Source: Rhodococcus spelaei (lineage in GTDB: Bacteria; Actinomycetota; Actinomycetes; Mycobacteriales; Mycobacteriaceae). From it: 64,000 bases of DNA. The position numbers and the translations under genes are program-made. Positions 1-9,382 of the stretch are shown in pieces. The notes under the pieces are model-generated. The model was given only the letters and a program-made list of their open reading frames with translations, did not search any database and was not told where the DNA came from. The stretch is taken from the NCBI RefSeq assembly GCF_006704125.1, contig NZ_VIGH01000007.1, positions 124,001-188,000 on the forward strand. The letters run 5' to 3'. Numbering within the stretch: the first letter of the stretch is position 1; each line of letters begins with the position of its first letter.

Positions 1-310
1 TGTAGCCCACGGTGGCCGTGTCGCCGTTGACCCGGACCGACCCCAGCGTGGTCGTCAACGACTGTGCTTGGAGGTTCGTCCACGCGGACTCGAGCGCCGC
101 TTTCGCCGCGTCCGGCCGATCGGACAGTCCGGCGGCCTTCGCGGTGTCGCGATCGGCCAGCGCGGAGAAGAACTGTTGCGCAGCCGGTTCCGGACCGTCG
201 GGCTTGGGCGTGCAGGCCGCGACGGAGGCGGCGAGCGTCGCCGTCACGACGAGAACGAGGGACGTGGAGGCACGGCGGGAGACACGGGAGATCGAGACAC
301 GGGAGATCAT
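1..310 (-). CDS. Penicillin-binding lipoprotein, N-terminal part (runs off the window)
   Basis: Minus-strand frame open from an ATG at 310 to the window edge (103 residues). It starts with a basic n-region and a hydrophobic stretch ending in a lipobox (V-A-A-C, Cys33), so it should be a lipoprotein. The mature part, with PEPAAQQFFSALADRD and RVNGDTATVGY, resembles the NTF2-like MecA_N domain at the front of class B penicillin-binding proteins such as M. tuberculosis Rv2864c. Rv2864c also lies just beyond the Rv2867c-ispG block, so synteny agrees. The transpeptidase domain would be outside the window. A weak AGGA lies upstream of the ATG. The family call rests on about 70 mature residues plus synteny. 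Confidence 0.75.
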   Translation of the reverse strand, partial: MISRVSISRVSRRASTSLVLVVTATLAASVAACTPKPDGPEPAAQQFFSALADRDTAKAAGLSDRPDAAKAALESAWTNLQAQSLTTTLGSVRVNGDTATVGY

Positions 311-365
311 TGGTGCCCATCCTAGGGGCGCGATGCGACCCGACCGCGCAGACACCGCAGGAACT

Positions 366-454
366 GTGAGCGCCGTTTACCCCACTCGGGGTGCTACGAA
401 CGCCGGGTCGTTCCGCAGGCTCCACTCCCACCCCGCACGGGCGGCAGAGCCGCG
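366..454. repeat. Degenerate copy (A) of the two-hairpin stop-codon element
   Basis: Between the acetyltransferase stop and the PBP start. 366-403 shares the ACCCC-N4-GGGGT core and the flanking GTG-GCGC and CTACG blocks with the copies at 11102-11156 and 31027-31081, but its outer stem is mostly lost. The GC block at about 436-454 (GGGCGGCAGAGCCGC type) abuts the stop codon and matches the conserved end of the other copies. About 35 nt separate the two parts here, unlike the other copies. Confidence 0.5.
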
Positions 455-1291
455 TCAGTCCAGGAGCACTGTGGCGAACGTCGCCACCTGCGTGAACCCG
501 ATCCGGTCGTAGGTCCGCCGCGCGGGTTGGTTGAAGCTGTTGACGTACAGGCTCGCGGTCCGACCGCCGGCGACCACAGCCGCCGCGACCGCCGCCGTCC
601 CGGCCGCGCCGATGCCCTGACACCGGTAGCGCGGGTCGACCCACACGCCCTGGATCTGTCCGACCTGCCGTGAGGCCGATCCGATCTCCGCCTTGAACAC
701 GACCTCGCCGTCCTCGAACCTGGCGAACGCACGGTTCGACGCGATCAGCCCGGCCACCCGGCGCCGGTACCCGCGGCCGCCGTCGTTCGCGCGGGGATCG
801 ACACCGACCTCCTCGATGAACATCGCGATCGCGGCGACCAGGTAGGTGTCGAGTTCGTCCATCCGGACCAGCCGCACCGACGGGTCGGGTTCGATGGCCG
901 GAGGGGCGGCGAGGGCAAGCAGCGGCTGGTCCGGGCGCACCTCCCGGGCCGGCCCCCAGTCCGGTTCGAGCATCTCCCACAGCGGTAGCGTCAGCTCCGC
1001 GCGCCCGACCAGCGACGAGCACATCCGCGGGATCCGACAGGCCCGGTCCGCGAATGCGCGCAGGTCGCCGAGGCCCCCGCGCAGCGGCACCATGTTCGCG
1101 CCCGAGAAGCAGAGCGATTCGTCCGGGCCGCCGCGACTCCACAGCTCACCGTTGATCGACCGGGGTTCCACCCCGAGATCCTGGACGCGGGCCGCCACCA
1201 TGCACGAAGCGACGGGGTCGGCGTCGAGCACACGCAGTACGTCGGCACGGTCACGTGAGCCGAGCTGCCTGGCGCCGAGCAGTTTGAGCAC
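455..1291 (-). CDS. DUF4081-GNAT N-acetyltransferase (Rv2867c-like)
   Basis: A 278-residue protein. The N-terminal half is the DUF4081-type domain (LLGARQLGSRDRADVLRVLD and on); the C-terminal half is a GNAT acetyltransferase with the acetyl-CoA motif VDPRYRCQGIGAAGTAAV and the TASLYVNSFNQPARRTYDRIGF segment. The substrate is unknown. The frame is open further upstream to 1396, but that would overlap ispG. The GTG at 1291, preceded by GGGGGTGA, gives a length close to mycobacterial homologues (about 284 aa) and leaves a normal 61-nt gap. It follows ispG on the same strand, as in M. tuberculosis, so it is probably the last gene of the dxr-rip1-ispG transcript. Confidence 0.85.
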   Translation of the reverse strand: MLKLLGARQLGSRDRADVLRVLDADPVASCMVAARVQDLGVEPRSINGELWSRGGPDESLCFSGANMVPLRGGLGDLRAFADRACRIPRMCSSLVGRAELTLPLWEMLEPDWGPAREVRPDQPLLALAAPPAIEPDPSVRLVRMDELDTYLVAAIAMFIEEVGVDPRANDGGRGYRRRVAGLIASNRAFARFEDGEVVFKAEIGSASRQVGQIQGVWVDPRYRCQGIGAAGTAAVAAAVVAGGRTASLYVNSFNQPARRTYDRIGFTQVATFATVLLD

Positions 1292-1352
1292 CGAGTCACC
1301 CCCGGGTGCGGTCGGTCGGATGTGGACTTGACGCCCACGATACGGTGCCGAG

Positions 1353-2510
1353 TCAGCTGACGGTGACGACCGGTGCGCCCGAGTCGGAATCGTCACCGAG
1401 TTCCTCGGCGATCCGCATCGCTTCCTCGATCAACGTCTCCACGATCTGCGCCTCCGGCACGGTCTTGATGACCTTGCCCTTGACGAAGATCTGCCCCTTG
1501 CCGTTGCCGGAAGCGACACCGAGGTCGGCCTCCCGAGCCTCGCCGGGACCGTTGACCACGCAGCCCATCACCGCGACGCGGAGCGGGATCTCCATGCCCT
1601 CCAACCCGGCGGTCACCTGCTCGGCGAGGGTGTACACGTCCACCTGCGCGCGCCCGCAGGACGGGCAGGAGACGATCTCGAGCTTGCGCGGACGCAGGTT
1701 CAGCGACTGCAGGATCTGCGTGCCGACCTTGATCTCCTCGGCCGGCGGGGCGGACAGCGAGACGCGAATGGTGTCGCCGATGCCCTCCGACAGCAGCGCG
1801 CCGAACGCGACCGCGGACTTGATGGTGCCCTGGAAGGCCGGACCGGCCTCGGTCACGCCGAGGTGCAGCGGGTAGTCGCACTGCGCGGCGAGCTGCCGGT
1901 AGGCCTCGACCATGATCACCGGGTCGTTGTGCTTGACCGAGATCTTGATGTCGCCGAAGCCGTGCTCCTCGAACAGGCTCGCCTCCCACAGCGCCGACTC
2001 GACCAGAGCCTCGGGAGTTGCCTTGCCGTACTTCTGCATCAGTCGCGGGTCGAGCGACCCCGCGTTGACGCCGATCCGGATCGGGATGCCCGCGTCGCCC
2101 GCGGCCTTGGCGACCTCCGCGACGCGGCCGTCGAATTCCTTGATGTTGCCGGGGTTCACCCGCACCGCAGCGCAGCCGGCGTCGATCGCAGCGAAGATGT
2201 ACCGCGGTTGGAAGTGGATGTCGGCGATGACCGGGATCTGGCTCTTGCGCGCAATCGTCGCGAGCGCGTCGGCGTCCTCCTGGCGGGGACAGGCGACGCG
2301 CACGATGTCGCAGCCGGACGCGGTGAGCTCGGCGATCTGCTGCAGCGTCGCATTGACGTCGTGGGTCTTGGTGGTGCACATCGACTGCACCGACACCGGC
2401 GACTCGCTGCCGACTCCCACGTTGCCGACCATGAGCTGCCGGGTCTTGCGACGGGGTGCGAGGACGGCGGCCGGGCCGGCGGGCATGCCCAGTCCAACGG
2501 AGCTAGTCAC
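1353..2510 (-). CDS. ispG: 4-hydroxy-3-methylbut-2-en-1-yl diphosphate synthase (IspG/GcpE)
   Basis: Penultimate enzyme of the MEP isoprenoid pathway: reductive ring opening of MEcPP to HMBPP by a [4Fe-4S] enzyme. The N-terminal TIM-barrel part carries [20 protein letters not shown] and RVNPGN; the C-terminal part has the cluster cysteines in [11 protein letters not shown] and [11 protein letters not shown]. The GTG at 2510 is chosen because AAGAAGG lies 7 nt upstream; it gives 385 aa, like GcpE of M. tuberculosis (387). An in-frame ATG at 2561 has no comparable ribosome site. dxr, two genes upstream, is the committed MEP step, so the two enzymes are transcribed together with rip1 between them. 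Confidence 0.97.
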   Translation of the reverse strand: MTSSVGLGMPAGPAAVLAPRRKTRQLMVGNVGVGSESPVSVQSMCTTKTHDVNATLQQIAELTASGCDIVRVACPRQEDADALATIARKSQIPVIADIHFQPRYIFAAIDAGCAAVRVNPGNIKEFDGRVAEVAKAAGDAGIPIRIGVNAGSLDPRLMQKYGKATPEALVESALWEASLFEEHGFGDIKISVKHNDPVIMVEAYRQLAAQCDYPLHLGVTEAGPAFQGTIKSAVAFGALLSEGIGDTIRVSLSAPPAEEIKVGTQILQSLNLRPRKLEIVSCPSCGRAQVDVYTLAEQVTAGLEGMEIPLRVAVMGCVVNGPGEAREADLGVASGNGKGQIFVKGKVIKTVPEAQIVETLIEEAMRIAEELGDDSDSGAPVVTVS

Positions 2511-2579
2511 GGGGGTGCCTTCTTTCGTATTCACGTGGGCTCCCGGAACCGGGACAGCCACACCAAAAGTCTAGCGTCG

Positions 2580-3806
2580 CTAGAAGATCTTGATCGGATT
2601 GACGATGTCCGCGGTCAGTGTCAGCAGCATGTACGCGCCGCCGATGACGATCACCACGTAGGTCAGTGGCATCAACTTCGTGTAGTCGACCGGGCCTCCG
2701 ACCGGCAGGCCGCGGCGGCCGCGGATGGCGTTGCGGATCTTCTCGTAGATCGCGACCGCCATGTGCCCGCCGTCGAGCGGAAGCAGCGGCAGCAGGTTGA
2801 AGATGCCGAGGAAGAAGTTCAGCGTCGCCAGCAGCAGGATGAACGTCTCCCAGTTGCTGTGCTCGGCCGCCTGGCCGCCGATCACCGAGGCGCCGACCAC
2901 ACTGACCGGGGTGTCGAGTCCGCGCTCGCCGCCGGTGACGGAATGCCACAGGTCGACGACCTTGCCCGGCATCTGGACCAGGCCCTGCACGCTGCGTCCG
3001 AAGATGTCGCCGGTGAACGAGAAGGTCGCCGGTACCGCGTCGAGCGCGGAGTACTTGACCAGCAACGGCGGGGCCGCGATGCCGATCGCGCCGACGTTTT
3101 TGGAGACCGGTGGCAGCGACTGGCTGTCGGTGTTGGCCGGGTTGTTGACGTACCGCTGGGCCTGCGCGACCGGTACCGGGATCACCAGCGTCCGGCCGTC
3201 GCGCTCCACCGTGTAGTCGACGGTGCCGGTCTGCGGCTGCGTCGCGTCGACCACGTCCGAGAACGTCTCGGTGGTCTTGCCGTTGACCGCGACGATGACG
3301 TCGCCCTGCTTGATCCCGGCCGCCTCGGCGGGGCCCACGCCCGAGCACTCGGCAAGCGCGAAGTCCTGCTCCTTGGGTGCCTGCGTCGGCGCGACGCAGA
3401 CGAGCCCGTTGACGACCGCGCGGGTCTCCGGGTTCGGCAGGCCCCACCCCATCGCCAGCACGAACACCAGCACGATGCCGAGCACGAAGTTCATCACGAT
3501 GCCGCCGGACATCACGACGAGACGCTTCCACGTCTTCTGCTTGTACATCGCCCGGTCGACCTCGTCGGGCTCGAGCTCGTCGTGCTGGGTCATGCCTGCG
3601 ATGTCGCAGAACCCGCCCGCCGGGATGGCCTTGAGCCCGTACTCGGTCTCGCCGCGACGGAACGAGAAGATCTTCGGGCCGAAGCCGATGTAGTAGCGGC
3701 GGACCTTCATGCCCAGTGCGCGGGCAGTCCACATGTGACCGGCCTCGTGCAGCGCGATCGAGATCGTGATGCCCAGTGCGAAGAGGATCACGCCAATGAT
3801 CAACAT
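2580..3806 (-). CDS. rip1: Site-2 intramembrane zinc metalloprotease (Rip1/RseP)
   Basis: A 408-residue polytopic membrane protease. HEAGH (residues 20-24) in the first membrane helix and LPLDGGH near the C-terminus supply the zinc ligands; a PDZ domain lies between them (about 150-230, with GIKQGDVIVAVNGK). M. tuberculosis Rip1 (Rv2869c) cleaves anti-sigma factors and controls cell-envelope lipid genes; the same role is inferred here. The ATG at 3806 gives the family length (404 in M. tuberculosis) and starts 7 nt after the dxr stop, implying coupled translation. The frame is open further upstream but those residues are antisense to dxr and look unlike protein. Confidence 0.95.
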   Translation of the reverse strand: MLIIGVILFALGITISIALHEAGHMWTARALGMKVRRYYIGFGPKIFSFRRGETEYGLKAIPAGGFCDIAGMTQHDELEPDEVDRAMYKQKTWKRLVVMSGGIVMNFVLGIVLVFVLAMGWGLPNPETRAVVNGLVCVAPTQAPKEQDFALAECSGVGPAEAAGIKQGDVIVAVNGKTTETFSDVVDATQPQTGTVDYTVERDGRTLVIPVPVAQAQRYVNNPANTDSQSLPPVSKNVGAIGIAAPPLLVKYSALDAVPATFSFTGDIFGRSVQGLVQMPGKVVDLWHSVTGGERGLDTPVSVVGASVIGGQAAEHSNWETFILLLATLNFFLGIFNLLPLLPLDGGHMAVAIYEKIRNAIRGRRGLPVGGPVDYTKLMPLTYVVIVIGGAYMLLTLTADIVNPIKIF

Positions 3807-3813
3807 CGTCGGT

Positions 3814-4965
3814 CTAACCCTTCCGCTCGACGAGCTCGTGTGCCCGCGCCCGCGCCCAGCCGTCGGCGGCCAGCACGTCGTCCACGGTAGTCGGTGGTGC
3901 CGACCACTCGTCACCACCGGCGAGGACCCTCTCGACAGTGCGCACGATCGACGGGAACGTCGCGGCGCCGTCGAGGAAGTACTGGGCGGCCACCTCGTTG
4001 GCGGCGTTGTACACCGCGGTCATGCAGCCGCCCGCCGTGCCCGCCGCGCGGGCCAGGTCCACAGCCGGGAAGACCGAGTTGTCGAGCGGCTCGAAGGTCC
4101 AGGTCGCGGCGGTGGAGAAGTCGCAGGCGTGGGCCGCGCCGGGCACCCGGTCCGGCCAGCCGAGGGCCAATGCGATCGGCAGCCGCATGTCCGGCGGGCT
4201 GGCCTGGGCGAGGGTGGAGCCGTCGGTGAAGGTGGCCATCGAGTGCACGATCGACTGCGGGTGCACGGTCACGTCGATGCGGTCGTAGTCGATGCCGAAC
4301 AGCAGGTGCGTCTCGATCAGCTCGAGTCCCTTGTTCACCAGGGTCGCCGAGTTCAACGTGTTCATCGGGCCCATCGACCAGGTCGGATGGGCGCCGGCCT
4401 GCTCGGGGGTGACGGACTCGAGCGCGGCGGCGGTCCAGCCGCGGAACGGTCCACCCGACGCGGTGAGCACCAGGCGGTCCACCTCCTCCGCGCGGCCGCC
4501 GCGCAGGCACTGCGCCAGCGCCGAGTGCTCGGAGTCGACCGGCACGATCTGGCCGGGGGCCGCGGCCGCGGTGACCAGTGGGCCGCCGGCGACGAGGGAC
4601 TCCTTGTTCGCCAGGGCCAGCCGGGCGCCGGACTCGAGCGCGGCCAGGGTCGGGGCGAGCCCGAGCGAGCCGACCAGCGCGTTGAGGACCACGTCCGCCT
4701 CGACCGACCGGACGAGTTCGGTGACGGCGTCGGGGCCGGAGAGCACCCCGGGAAGGTCCAGCCGGGCCGCGGCCGCGGGGTCGGCGACGGCCACGTCGGT
4801 GACCCCGGTCGCGCGGATCTGCTCGGCCAGTAGGTCGACGTTCCCGCCGCCGGCCGCGAGTCCCACGACGCTGAACTTGTCGGTGTTGGCGGCGATGACC
4901 TCGAGGGCCTGGGTGCCGATGGATCCGGTGCTGCCGAGCAGGAGCACGCGCGTAGGTTCTGCCAC
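3814..4965 (-). CDS. dxr: 1-deoxy-D-xylulose 5-phosphate reductoisomerase
   Basis: Converts DXP to MEP with NADPH and a divalent metal, the committed step of the MEP pathway. The nucleotide-binding loop is [13 protein letters not shown] near the N-terminus. NKESLVAGG, the metal and substrate segment [18 protein letters not shown] and VHPQSIVHS are all present. The GTG at 4965 gives 383 aa, a normal length, and starts just before [11 protein letters not shown]; the open frame continues upstream without recognisable sequence. An overlapping ATG at 4973 is in a different frame. First gene of the dxr-rip1-ispG-GNAT run, divergent from the DUF2631 gene at 5160. Confidence 0.97.
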   Translation of the reverse strand: MAEPTRVLLLGSTGSIGTQALEVIAANTDKFSVVGLAAGGGNVDLLAEQIRATGVTDVAVADPAAAARLDLPGVLSGPDAVTELVRSVEADVVLNALVGSLGLAPTLAALESGARLALANKESLVAGGPLVTAAAAPGQIVPVDSEHSALAQCLRGGRAEEVDRLVLTASGGPFRGWTAAALESVTPEQAGAHPTWSMGPMNTLNSATLVNKGLELIETHLLFGIDYDRIDVTVHPQSIVHSMATFTDGSTLAQASPPDMRLPIALALGWPDRVPGAAHACDFSTAATWTFEPLDNSVFPAVDLARAAGTAGGCMTAVYNAANEVAAQYFLDGAATFPSIVRTVERVLAGGDEWSAPPTTVDDVLAADGWARARAHELVERKG

Positions 4966-5159
4966 TCGTCCATTGTTCCCGATGGCACCTGAGAGCAGCC
5001 TGATGGTCCTCTGTCCGAGGACGATCGGGCGCAATTCCCGCCGCTGTCCGGGCGAAACCCGGCCGGATCGCCGACCGCCGACCCAGCTAGGTACGACAGG
5101 CGGTCGTATGCCACGATATGCAGACACAACGCACACCCGCACGAGCAGGAGGATCGACC

Positions 5160-5426
5160 GTGGCCACCGAGCTGGACCCCAGCGTGAACGAGCCCCTCGT
5201 CGCCGCACACGTCGACACCGCAGAAGTACCGTCCGCTGCCTGGGGCTGGAGTGGCGAGGCGCCGCGACTGTTCAGGTTCCTCGGCTGGTTCTTCGCCGTG
5301 TTCCTGGTCGTGTACATGAAGGGCAACCACGAGGGCAAGGTCGAGGACCTCTGGCTCGGCGGCCTCGCACTGTTCATCGTGTTCATGTTGGTGCGCGACA
5401 TCATCCGTCGCCGCAAGCCGCGGTAG
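5160..5426 (+). CDS. DUF2631 small membrane protein (Rv2876-like)
   Basis: An 88-residue protein with two predicted membrane segments, [17 protein letters not shown] and [15 protein letters not shown], ending in a basic tail ([10 protein letters not shown]). It matches the actinobacterial DUF2631 family, which sits beside dxr in mycobacteria. Function unknown. The GTG at 5160 is chosen because AGGAGG (5148-5153) lies 6 nt upstream; an ATG at 5118 in frame has no such site. It is followed at once by a strong terminator hairpin, so it is probably monocistronic. Confidence 0.85.
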   Translation: MATELDPSVNEPLVAAHVDTAEVPSAAWGWSGEAPRLFRFLGWFFAVFLVVYMKGNHEGKVEDLWLGGLALFIVFMLVRDIIRRRKPR

Positions 5427-5440
5427 ACAAGCACTTTCGG

Positions 5441-5481
5441 CAACGGCCGCGCCGCTCCCCTTCGGAGCAGCGCGGCCGTTG
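5441..5481. terminator. Bidirectional terminator hairpin after DUF2631
   Basis: CAACGGCCGCGCCGCTCC (5441-5458) pairs with GGAGCAGCGCGGCCGTTG (5464-5481) with one mismatch and a 5-nt loop. It lies between the convergent DUF2631 gene and rlmN. The plus side is followed by TCGTTTC, a weak T-run. Confidence 0.8.
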
Positions 5482-5496
5482 TCGTTTCGGAGCCGA

Positions 5497-5552
5497 CTCA
5501 CACTCTGCGCGCGCCGCGGCAGGATTCGCGCACACAGCTCACAGAGTGTGAG
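5497..5552. terminator. Inverted repeat downstream of rlmN
   Basis: CTCACACTCTG (5497-5507) and CAGAGTGTGAG (5542-5552) are perfect 11-bp inverted repeats around a 34-nt loop, 15 nt past the rlmN stop on its strand. A second termination structure for rlmN is likely; a protein-binding palindrome is possible. Confidence 0.5.
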
Positions 5553-5567
5553 AGAAATCCGGCGGGA

Positions 5568-6707
5568 TCAGTTCTCGGCGGCCAGCTGCCCGCAGGCCGC
5601 GGCGATCTCCTGACCGCGGGTGTCGCGGACCGTGCACGAGACGCCCTGTGCGATGACGCGGCGCACGAACTCGCGCTCCACCGGCTTGGGGCTGGCGTCC
5701 CACTCGCTGCCCGGTGTCGGGTTCAGCGGGATCAGATTCACGTGGACCCGGGAGCCGAGTGCCTTGTGCAGCTTCTTGCCGAGCATGTCGGCCCGCCACG
5801 GCTGGTCGTTCACGTCGCGGATCAATGCGTACTCGATCGACACCCGACGACCGGTCTGGTCGGCGTAGTACTTGGCCGCGTCGAGCACCTCGGCCACCGA
5901 CCAGCGGTTGTTCACCGGGACCAGGGTGTCGCGCAGTTCGTCGTCGGGGGTGTGCAACGACACGGCCAGCGTGACGGACAGTCCCTCGTCGGCCAGCTTG
6001 CGGATCGCGGGCGCCAGCCCCACCGTCGACACGGTGACCGAGCGCTGCGACAGGCCGAGGCCGTCGGGCGCGGGCGCGGTGATCTTGCGGACCGCGTCGA
6101 CCACCCGCTTGTAGTTCGCCAGCGGCTCGCCCATGCCCATGAACACCACGTTCGACAGCCGGCCCGGAGCGGAGCCGGCGGAGCGACCATCGGCGCTGAC
6201 GCCGGCCATCTCACCGTCACGCATCGCCGCGGCCGCGGACCGCACCTGGTCCACGATCTCGGCGGTCGACAGGTTCCGGGTCAGTCCCGCCTGACCGGTG
6301 GCGCAGAACGGACAGGCCATGCCGCAGCCGGCCTGGCTGGAGATGCACAGGGTCGCGCGGTCCGGGTAACGCATCAGCACGCTCTCGAGCAGCGTGCCGT
6401 CGTTCGCCTTCCACAGCGTCTTGCGGGTGGTGCCGTCGTCGCAGGCCACGTGCTTGACCGGGGTGAGCAGCGTCGGGAAGAGCGCCTCGCCGACCTTCTC
6501 ACGCACCGACGCGGGCAGATCGGTCATCTTGTCGGCGTCGGCCTCGAGCCGGCCGTAGTACTGACGGGCCAACTGGTCGGCACGGAACCCGGGCAGGCCG
6601 AGCTCCTGGACCGCCGCACGACGGCCCTCGGAGTCGAGGTCGGCGAGGTGGGTCGGAGGCATGCCGCGGCGCGGGGCATTGAACACGAGCGGGACTGAAA
6701 CGGCCAT
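5568..6707 (-). CDS. rlmN: 23S rRNA/tRNA adenine-C2 methyltransferase, radical SAM (RlmN)
   Basis: Methylates C2 of A2503 in 23S rRNA, and an adenine in some tRNAs, using a ping-pong radical SAM mechanism. The radical-SAM motif CGMACPFC binds the [4Fe-4S] cluster, followed by [11 protein letters not shown]. Near the C-terminus [21 protein letters not shown] carries the cysteine pair typical of RlmN, including the methyl-carrier Cys of [10 protein letters not shown]. The ATG at 6707 gives 379 aa (Rv2880c is 364). The frame extends to 6761 without an obvious ribosome site. Divergent from the LapA-like gene, with 83 bp between start codons. Confidence 0.95.
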   Translation of the reverse strand: MAVSVPLVFNAPRRGMPPTHLADLDSEGRRAAVQELGLPGFRADQLARQYYGRLEADADKMTDLPASVREKVGEALFPTLLTPVKHVACDDGTTRKTLWKANDGTLLESVLMRYPDRATLCISSQAGCGMACPFCATGQAGLTRNLSTAEIVDQVRSAAAAMRDGEMAGVSADGRSAGSAPGRLSNVVFMGMGEPLANYKRVVDAVRKITAPAPDGLGLSQRSVTVSTVGLAPAIRKLADEGLSVTLAVSLHTPDDELRDTLVPVNNRWSVAEVLDAAKYYADQTGRRVSIEYALIRDVNDQPWRADMLGKKLHKALGSRVHVNLIPLNPTPGSEWDASPKPVEREFVRRVIAQGVSCTVRDTRGQEIAAACGQLAAEN

Positions 6708-6790
6708 AGTGTCATCCAGTGTCCCATCGAACCGCCGCGACATGCGAATGTGAGCGTGCAATCACACACATCGTGCGTGATGATCGTGGC

Positions 6791-7150
6791 ATGGCGACCT
6801 CCGAGGGACCCCGCGACGACCTCCCCGAGTCGGACGCGGGCGAGCCTGCCGCGCACGCTCCGGACACCCGGCCGACCGCCCCGCAGGTCGAGATCGAGCG
6901 CACCCGCGCCGCCGTGACCTGGACCGGTCTCGTCATCGGCGTGCTGGTGCTCGTCCTGCTGTTGGTGTTCATCCTGCAGAACCTCGACAGGGTGACGCTC
7001 AAGGTGTTCCTGTGGGACTTCTCCGTACCGCTGGGCATCGTGGTGCTGCTCGCCGCGATCGCCGGGGCGCTGGTCATGGCCCTCGCCGGTGGGGTCCGGA
7101 TCCTGCAGATCAGGCGTGTGGCCAGGAAGGCGCGGGCAGGTCAGCCCTGA
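6791..7150 (+). CDS. LapA-domain (DUF1049) membrane protein
   Basis: A 119-residue protein: an acidic, probably cytoplasmic N-terminus (1-40), a membrane helix (VTWTGLVIGVLVLVLLLVFIL) followed by QNLDRVTLKVFLWDFSVPLG, a second helix (IVVLLAAIAGALVMALAGG) and a basic tail. The QN...V.F...FPL-type pattern between two helices is characteristic of the LapA/DUF1049 family, linked in E. coli to lipopolysaccharide assembly; the role in actinobacteria is unknown. The ATG at 6791 is taken as the start; an in-frame ATG at 6719 would add residues with no family resemblance. Confidence 0.8.
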   Translation: MATSEGPRDDLPESDAGEPAAHAPDTRPTAPQVEIERTRAAVTWTGLVIGVLVLVLLLVFILQNLDRVTLKVFLWDFSVPLGIVVLLAAIAGALVMALAGGVRILQIRRVARKARAGQP

Positions 7151-7177
7151 CGACGGCACCGAGCGGCGACCGTTCTC

Positions 7178-7906
7178 TCACGGCAACAGCAGCCCGGCGG
7201 GCGCACGTCTGGTGTGGATTCGGTAGCCGACCTCCAGCGCCAGCCCGGGAGTCTGCTCGTAGGCACGCTGCGCGATCTTGCCGCTGAACTCGATCCCGAG
7301 CACGGCGCGCAGGTCCTCCCGACTGTCGAACTCCCACCGGGTGCGCACCCGCGTCAGCTCGAAGCCCTGGGCGCCGAAGAAGGCCTCCACCGCCGTCGGA
7401 TCGTAGTGCGGCAGGTCGGCGCGCATCCAGTCGCCGTAGTCGCCGACGGTCGCGTCCAGGTCGACGACCGCCAGCACGCCGCCCGGTCGCAGGACCCGCA
7501 TGGCCTCGAGAATTCCGGGCCCGCAACCGGAACCGAAGAAGTACGCGGTGCGCGCGTGCACCACGTCGACACTGTCGTCGGGTAGTGGGATCCGTTCGGC
7601 CGATCCGGCGACCACCTCCACCGCCAACCCGGCCTCGCGCATCCGGTCGCGGGCGCGCGCGACGAGCGGCGGGTGCGGCTCGACCCCGGTCACGCTGCGA
7701 GCGTCGCGCGCGAACACCGGCAGGTGAAACCCGGTGCCACAGCCGACGTCGAGCACGTCCCGACCCGACCAGTCGGCGAGCGCACGCAGGGCGCCGAAGA
7801 CCACTCCGTCGACGTCCTGCGCGCGGTTCTCCGTCTCGTAGATGTCCGGCCAATGCCAGATGTTCGGGCTCGGGATCGGCCCGGCACCACTGCGTTCGCG
7901 GGGCAC
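7178..7906 (-). CDS. Class I SAM-dependent methyltransferase
   Basis: A 242-residue methyltransferase with the SAM-binding motif VLDVGCGTGFHLPVF, the acidic loop VTGVEPHPPL, SAERIPLPDDSVDVVHAR and VLRPGGVLAVVDLD, the usual UbiE/Methyltransf_11 pattern. The substrate cannot be read from sequence. The GTG start at 7906 shares one base with the cdsA stop (TAGTG), so the two genes are translationally coupled. Sequence upstream of this GTG in the same frame is antisense or shifted cdsA and not protein-like. Confidence 0.85.
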   Translation of the reverse strand: MPRERSGAGPIPSPNIWHWPDIYETENRAQDVDGVVFGALRALADWSGRDVLDVGCGTGFHLPVFARDARSVTGVEPHPPLVARARDRMREAGLAVEVVAGSAERIPLPDDSVDVVHARTAYFFGSGCGPGILEAMRVLRPGGVLAVVDLDATVGDYGDWMRADLPHYDPTAVEAFFGAQGFELTRVRTRWEFDSREDLRAVLGIEFSGKIAQRAYEQTPGLALEVGYRIHTRRAPAGLLLP

Positions 7907-8784
7907 TACAGCAGCGCGGTCAGTACCAGCCAGGTCACGAATGCCGACGGCAACAGCGAATCCAGCCGGTCCATGATCCCGCCGTGACCGGGCAGCAGGG
8001 TGCCCATGTCCTTGATCTCGAGGTCGCGTTTGACCTGCGACTCGACCAGGTCGCCCAGGGTCGCGACGACCACCAGCAGGATGCCGAGCGGCACGCCCTT
8101 CCACCACGCGGCGTCGAGCAGCAGCGTGACGGTGAGCACCGACCCGATCACGCAGAACAGCAGCGAACCGCCCAGGCCCTCCCAGGATTTCTTCGGGCTG
8201 ATCGCGGGCGCCATCGGGTGCTTGCCGAACAGCACCCCGGCCGCGTACCCGCCGACGTCGGAGCAGACCACCCCGATCATCAGGACGAACACCCGGTCGG
8301 CGCCCTTGTCCTGCAACACCATCAGGGTCGCGAAGGAGGCCAGCAGCGGAATCCAGGCGGCAACGAACACGGTGATCGCGACGTCGCGCAGGTAGTTGCG
8401 CGGGGCGGCGTCGAGCCCCTGTTCGACCAGTCGCCACACCATGCACACCAGTACCGTGCCCGCGAAACCGGCGAGCACACCGGTCGTGCCGTACGGCCAG
8501 CCGAGCCAGATGATCGCCTGGCCCCCGAGGATCAGCGGGATCCTCGGCACCAGGATGCCCGACTCGCGCAGGCGCTTGGCGACCTCCCAGGTCGCCACCG
8601 CCATCGCGGCCGCGACGATCACGAACCAGAACCGTGACGCGAAGATCAGCGTGACGATCAACAGTGCGCCGAGCCCACCGCCGACCGCGATCGCGGCGGG
8701 CAGGTTGCGCCCGGCCTTCGAGGTCGTCGCGGCGCCTGCGGGGGCCGGCGGCGAGCCGCCTGCCCCTGTGCCTTCAGTCGGCAC
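7906..8784 (-). CDS. cdsA: Phosphatidate cytidylyltransferase
   Basis: Makes CDP-diacylglycerol from phosphatidate and CTP, feeding phosphatidylinositol, cardiolipin and phosphatidylethanolamine synthesis. 292 aa with about eight hydrophobic segments after a Pro/Ala-rich cytoplasmic N-terminus (1-28). The CDP-alcohol signature covers SPKKSWEGLGGSLLF and DLVESQVKRDLEIKDMG, then LLPGHGGIMDRLDSL. The start codon is 3 nt past the frr stop. frr-cdsA order is conserved in M. tuberculosis (Rv2882c-Rv2881c). Confidence 0.96.
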   Translation of the reverse strand: MPTEGTGAGGSPPAPAGAATTSKAGRNLPAAIAVGGGLGALLIVTLIFASRFWFVIVAAAMAVATWEVAKRLRESGILVPRIPLILGGQAIIWLGWPYGTTGVLAGFAGTVLVCMVWRLVEQGLDAAPRNYLRDVAITVFVAAWIPLLASFATLMVLQDKGADRVFVLMIGVVCSDVGGYAAGVLFGKHPMAPAISPKKSWEGLGGSLLFCVIGSVLTVTLLLDAAWWKGVPLGILLVVVATLGDLVESQVKRDLEIKDMGTLLPGHGGIMDRLDSLLPSAFVTWLVLTALL

Positions 8785-8787
8785 TGC

Positions 8788-9345
8788 CTATACCTCCAGC
8801 AATTCGGCTTCCTTGTGCTTGACCAACTCGTCGATGTGCGCGACGTACTTGGCCGTGGTCTTGTCGAGCTCCTTCTCGGCCCGACCGACCTCGTCCTCGC
8901 CCGCCTCGCCGTCCTTCTGGATCCGGGACAGCTCGTCCATCGTCTTGCGTCGCACGTTGCGGATCGAGACCTTCGCGTCCTCGCCCTTGCCCTTCGCCTG
9001 CTTGACGAACTCGCGGCGGCGCTCCTCGGTGAGCTGCGGCACCGAGATCCGGATGATGCTGCCGTCGTTGCTGGGGTTGAGGCCCAGGTCCGAGTTGCGG
9101 ATCGCGGTCTCGATCGGCCCGAGCTGCGCGGCCTCGTACGGCTTGATGATGACCATCCGAGCCTCGGGCACGTTGATGCTCGCCAGCTGGGTGATCGGGG
9201 TGACCGAGCCGTAGTACTCGATGTGGATCCGGTTGAACATGCCCGGGTTCGCGCGACCGGTGCGGATACCGCCGAGGTCCTCCTTGGCCACCGCGACGGC
9301 CTTCTCCATCTTCTCCTCGGCGTCGAAGAGAGCTTCATCAATCAC
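8788..9345 (-). CDS. frr: Ribosome recycling factor
   Basis: Splits post-termination ribosomes together with EF-G. 185 aa, identical in length to the M. tuberculosis protein. Conserved segments: [24 protein letters not shown] at the N-terminal helix, [20 protein letters not shown] in the small domain and [18 protein letters not shown]. The GTG at 9345 is chosen because GGAGG lies 6 nt upstream; the frame is open to 9426 with no homology. It follows pyrH by 37 nt in the usual pyrH-frr-cdsA order. Confidence 0.97.
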   Translation of the reverse strand: MIDEALFDAEEKMEKAVAVAKEDLGGIRTGRANPGMFNRIHIEYYGSVTPITQLASINVPEARMVIIKPYEAAQLGPIETAIRNSDLGLNPSNDGSIIRISVPQLTEERRREFVKQAKGKGEDAKVSIRNVRRKTMDELSRIQKDGEAGEDEVGRAEKELDKTTAKYVAHIDELVKHKEAELLEV

Positions 9346-9382
9346 GGTGTTCCTCCAGGCTCGGCGGGTGCGGTGGGATGGT

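Noticed and set aside
1863-3890. A 675-codon plus-strand open frame
   Set aside because: Antisense to ispG and rip1, which have full motif sets.
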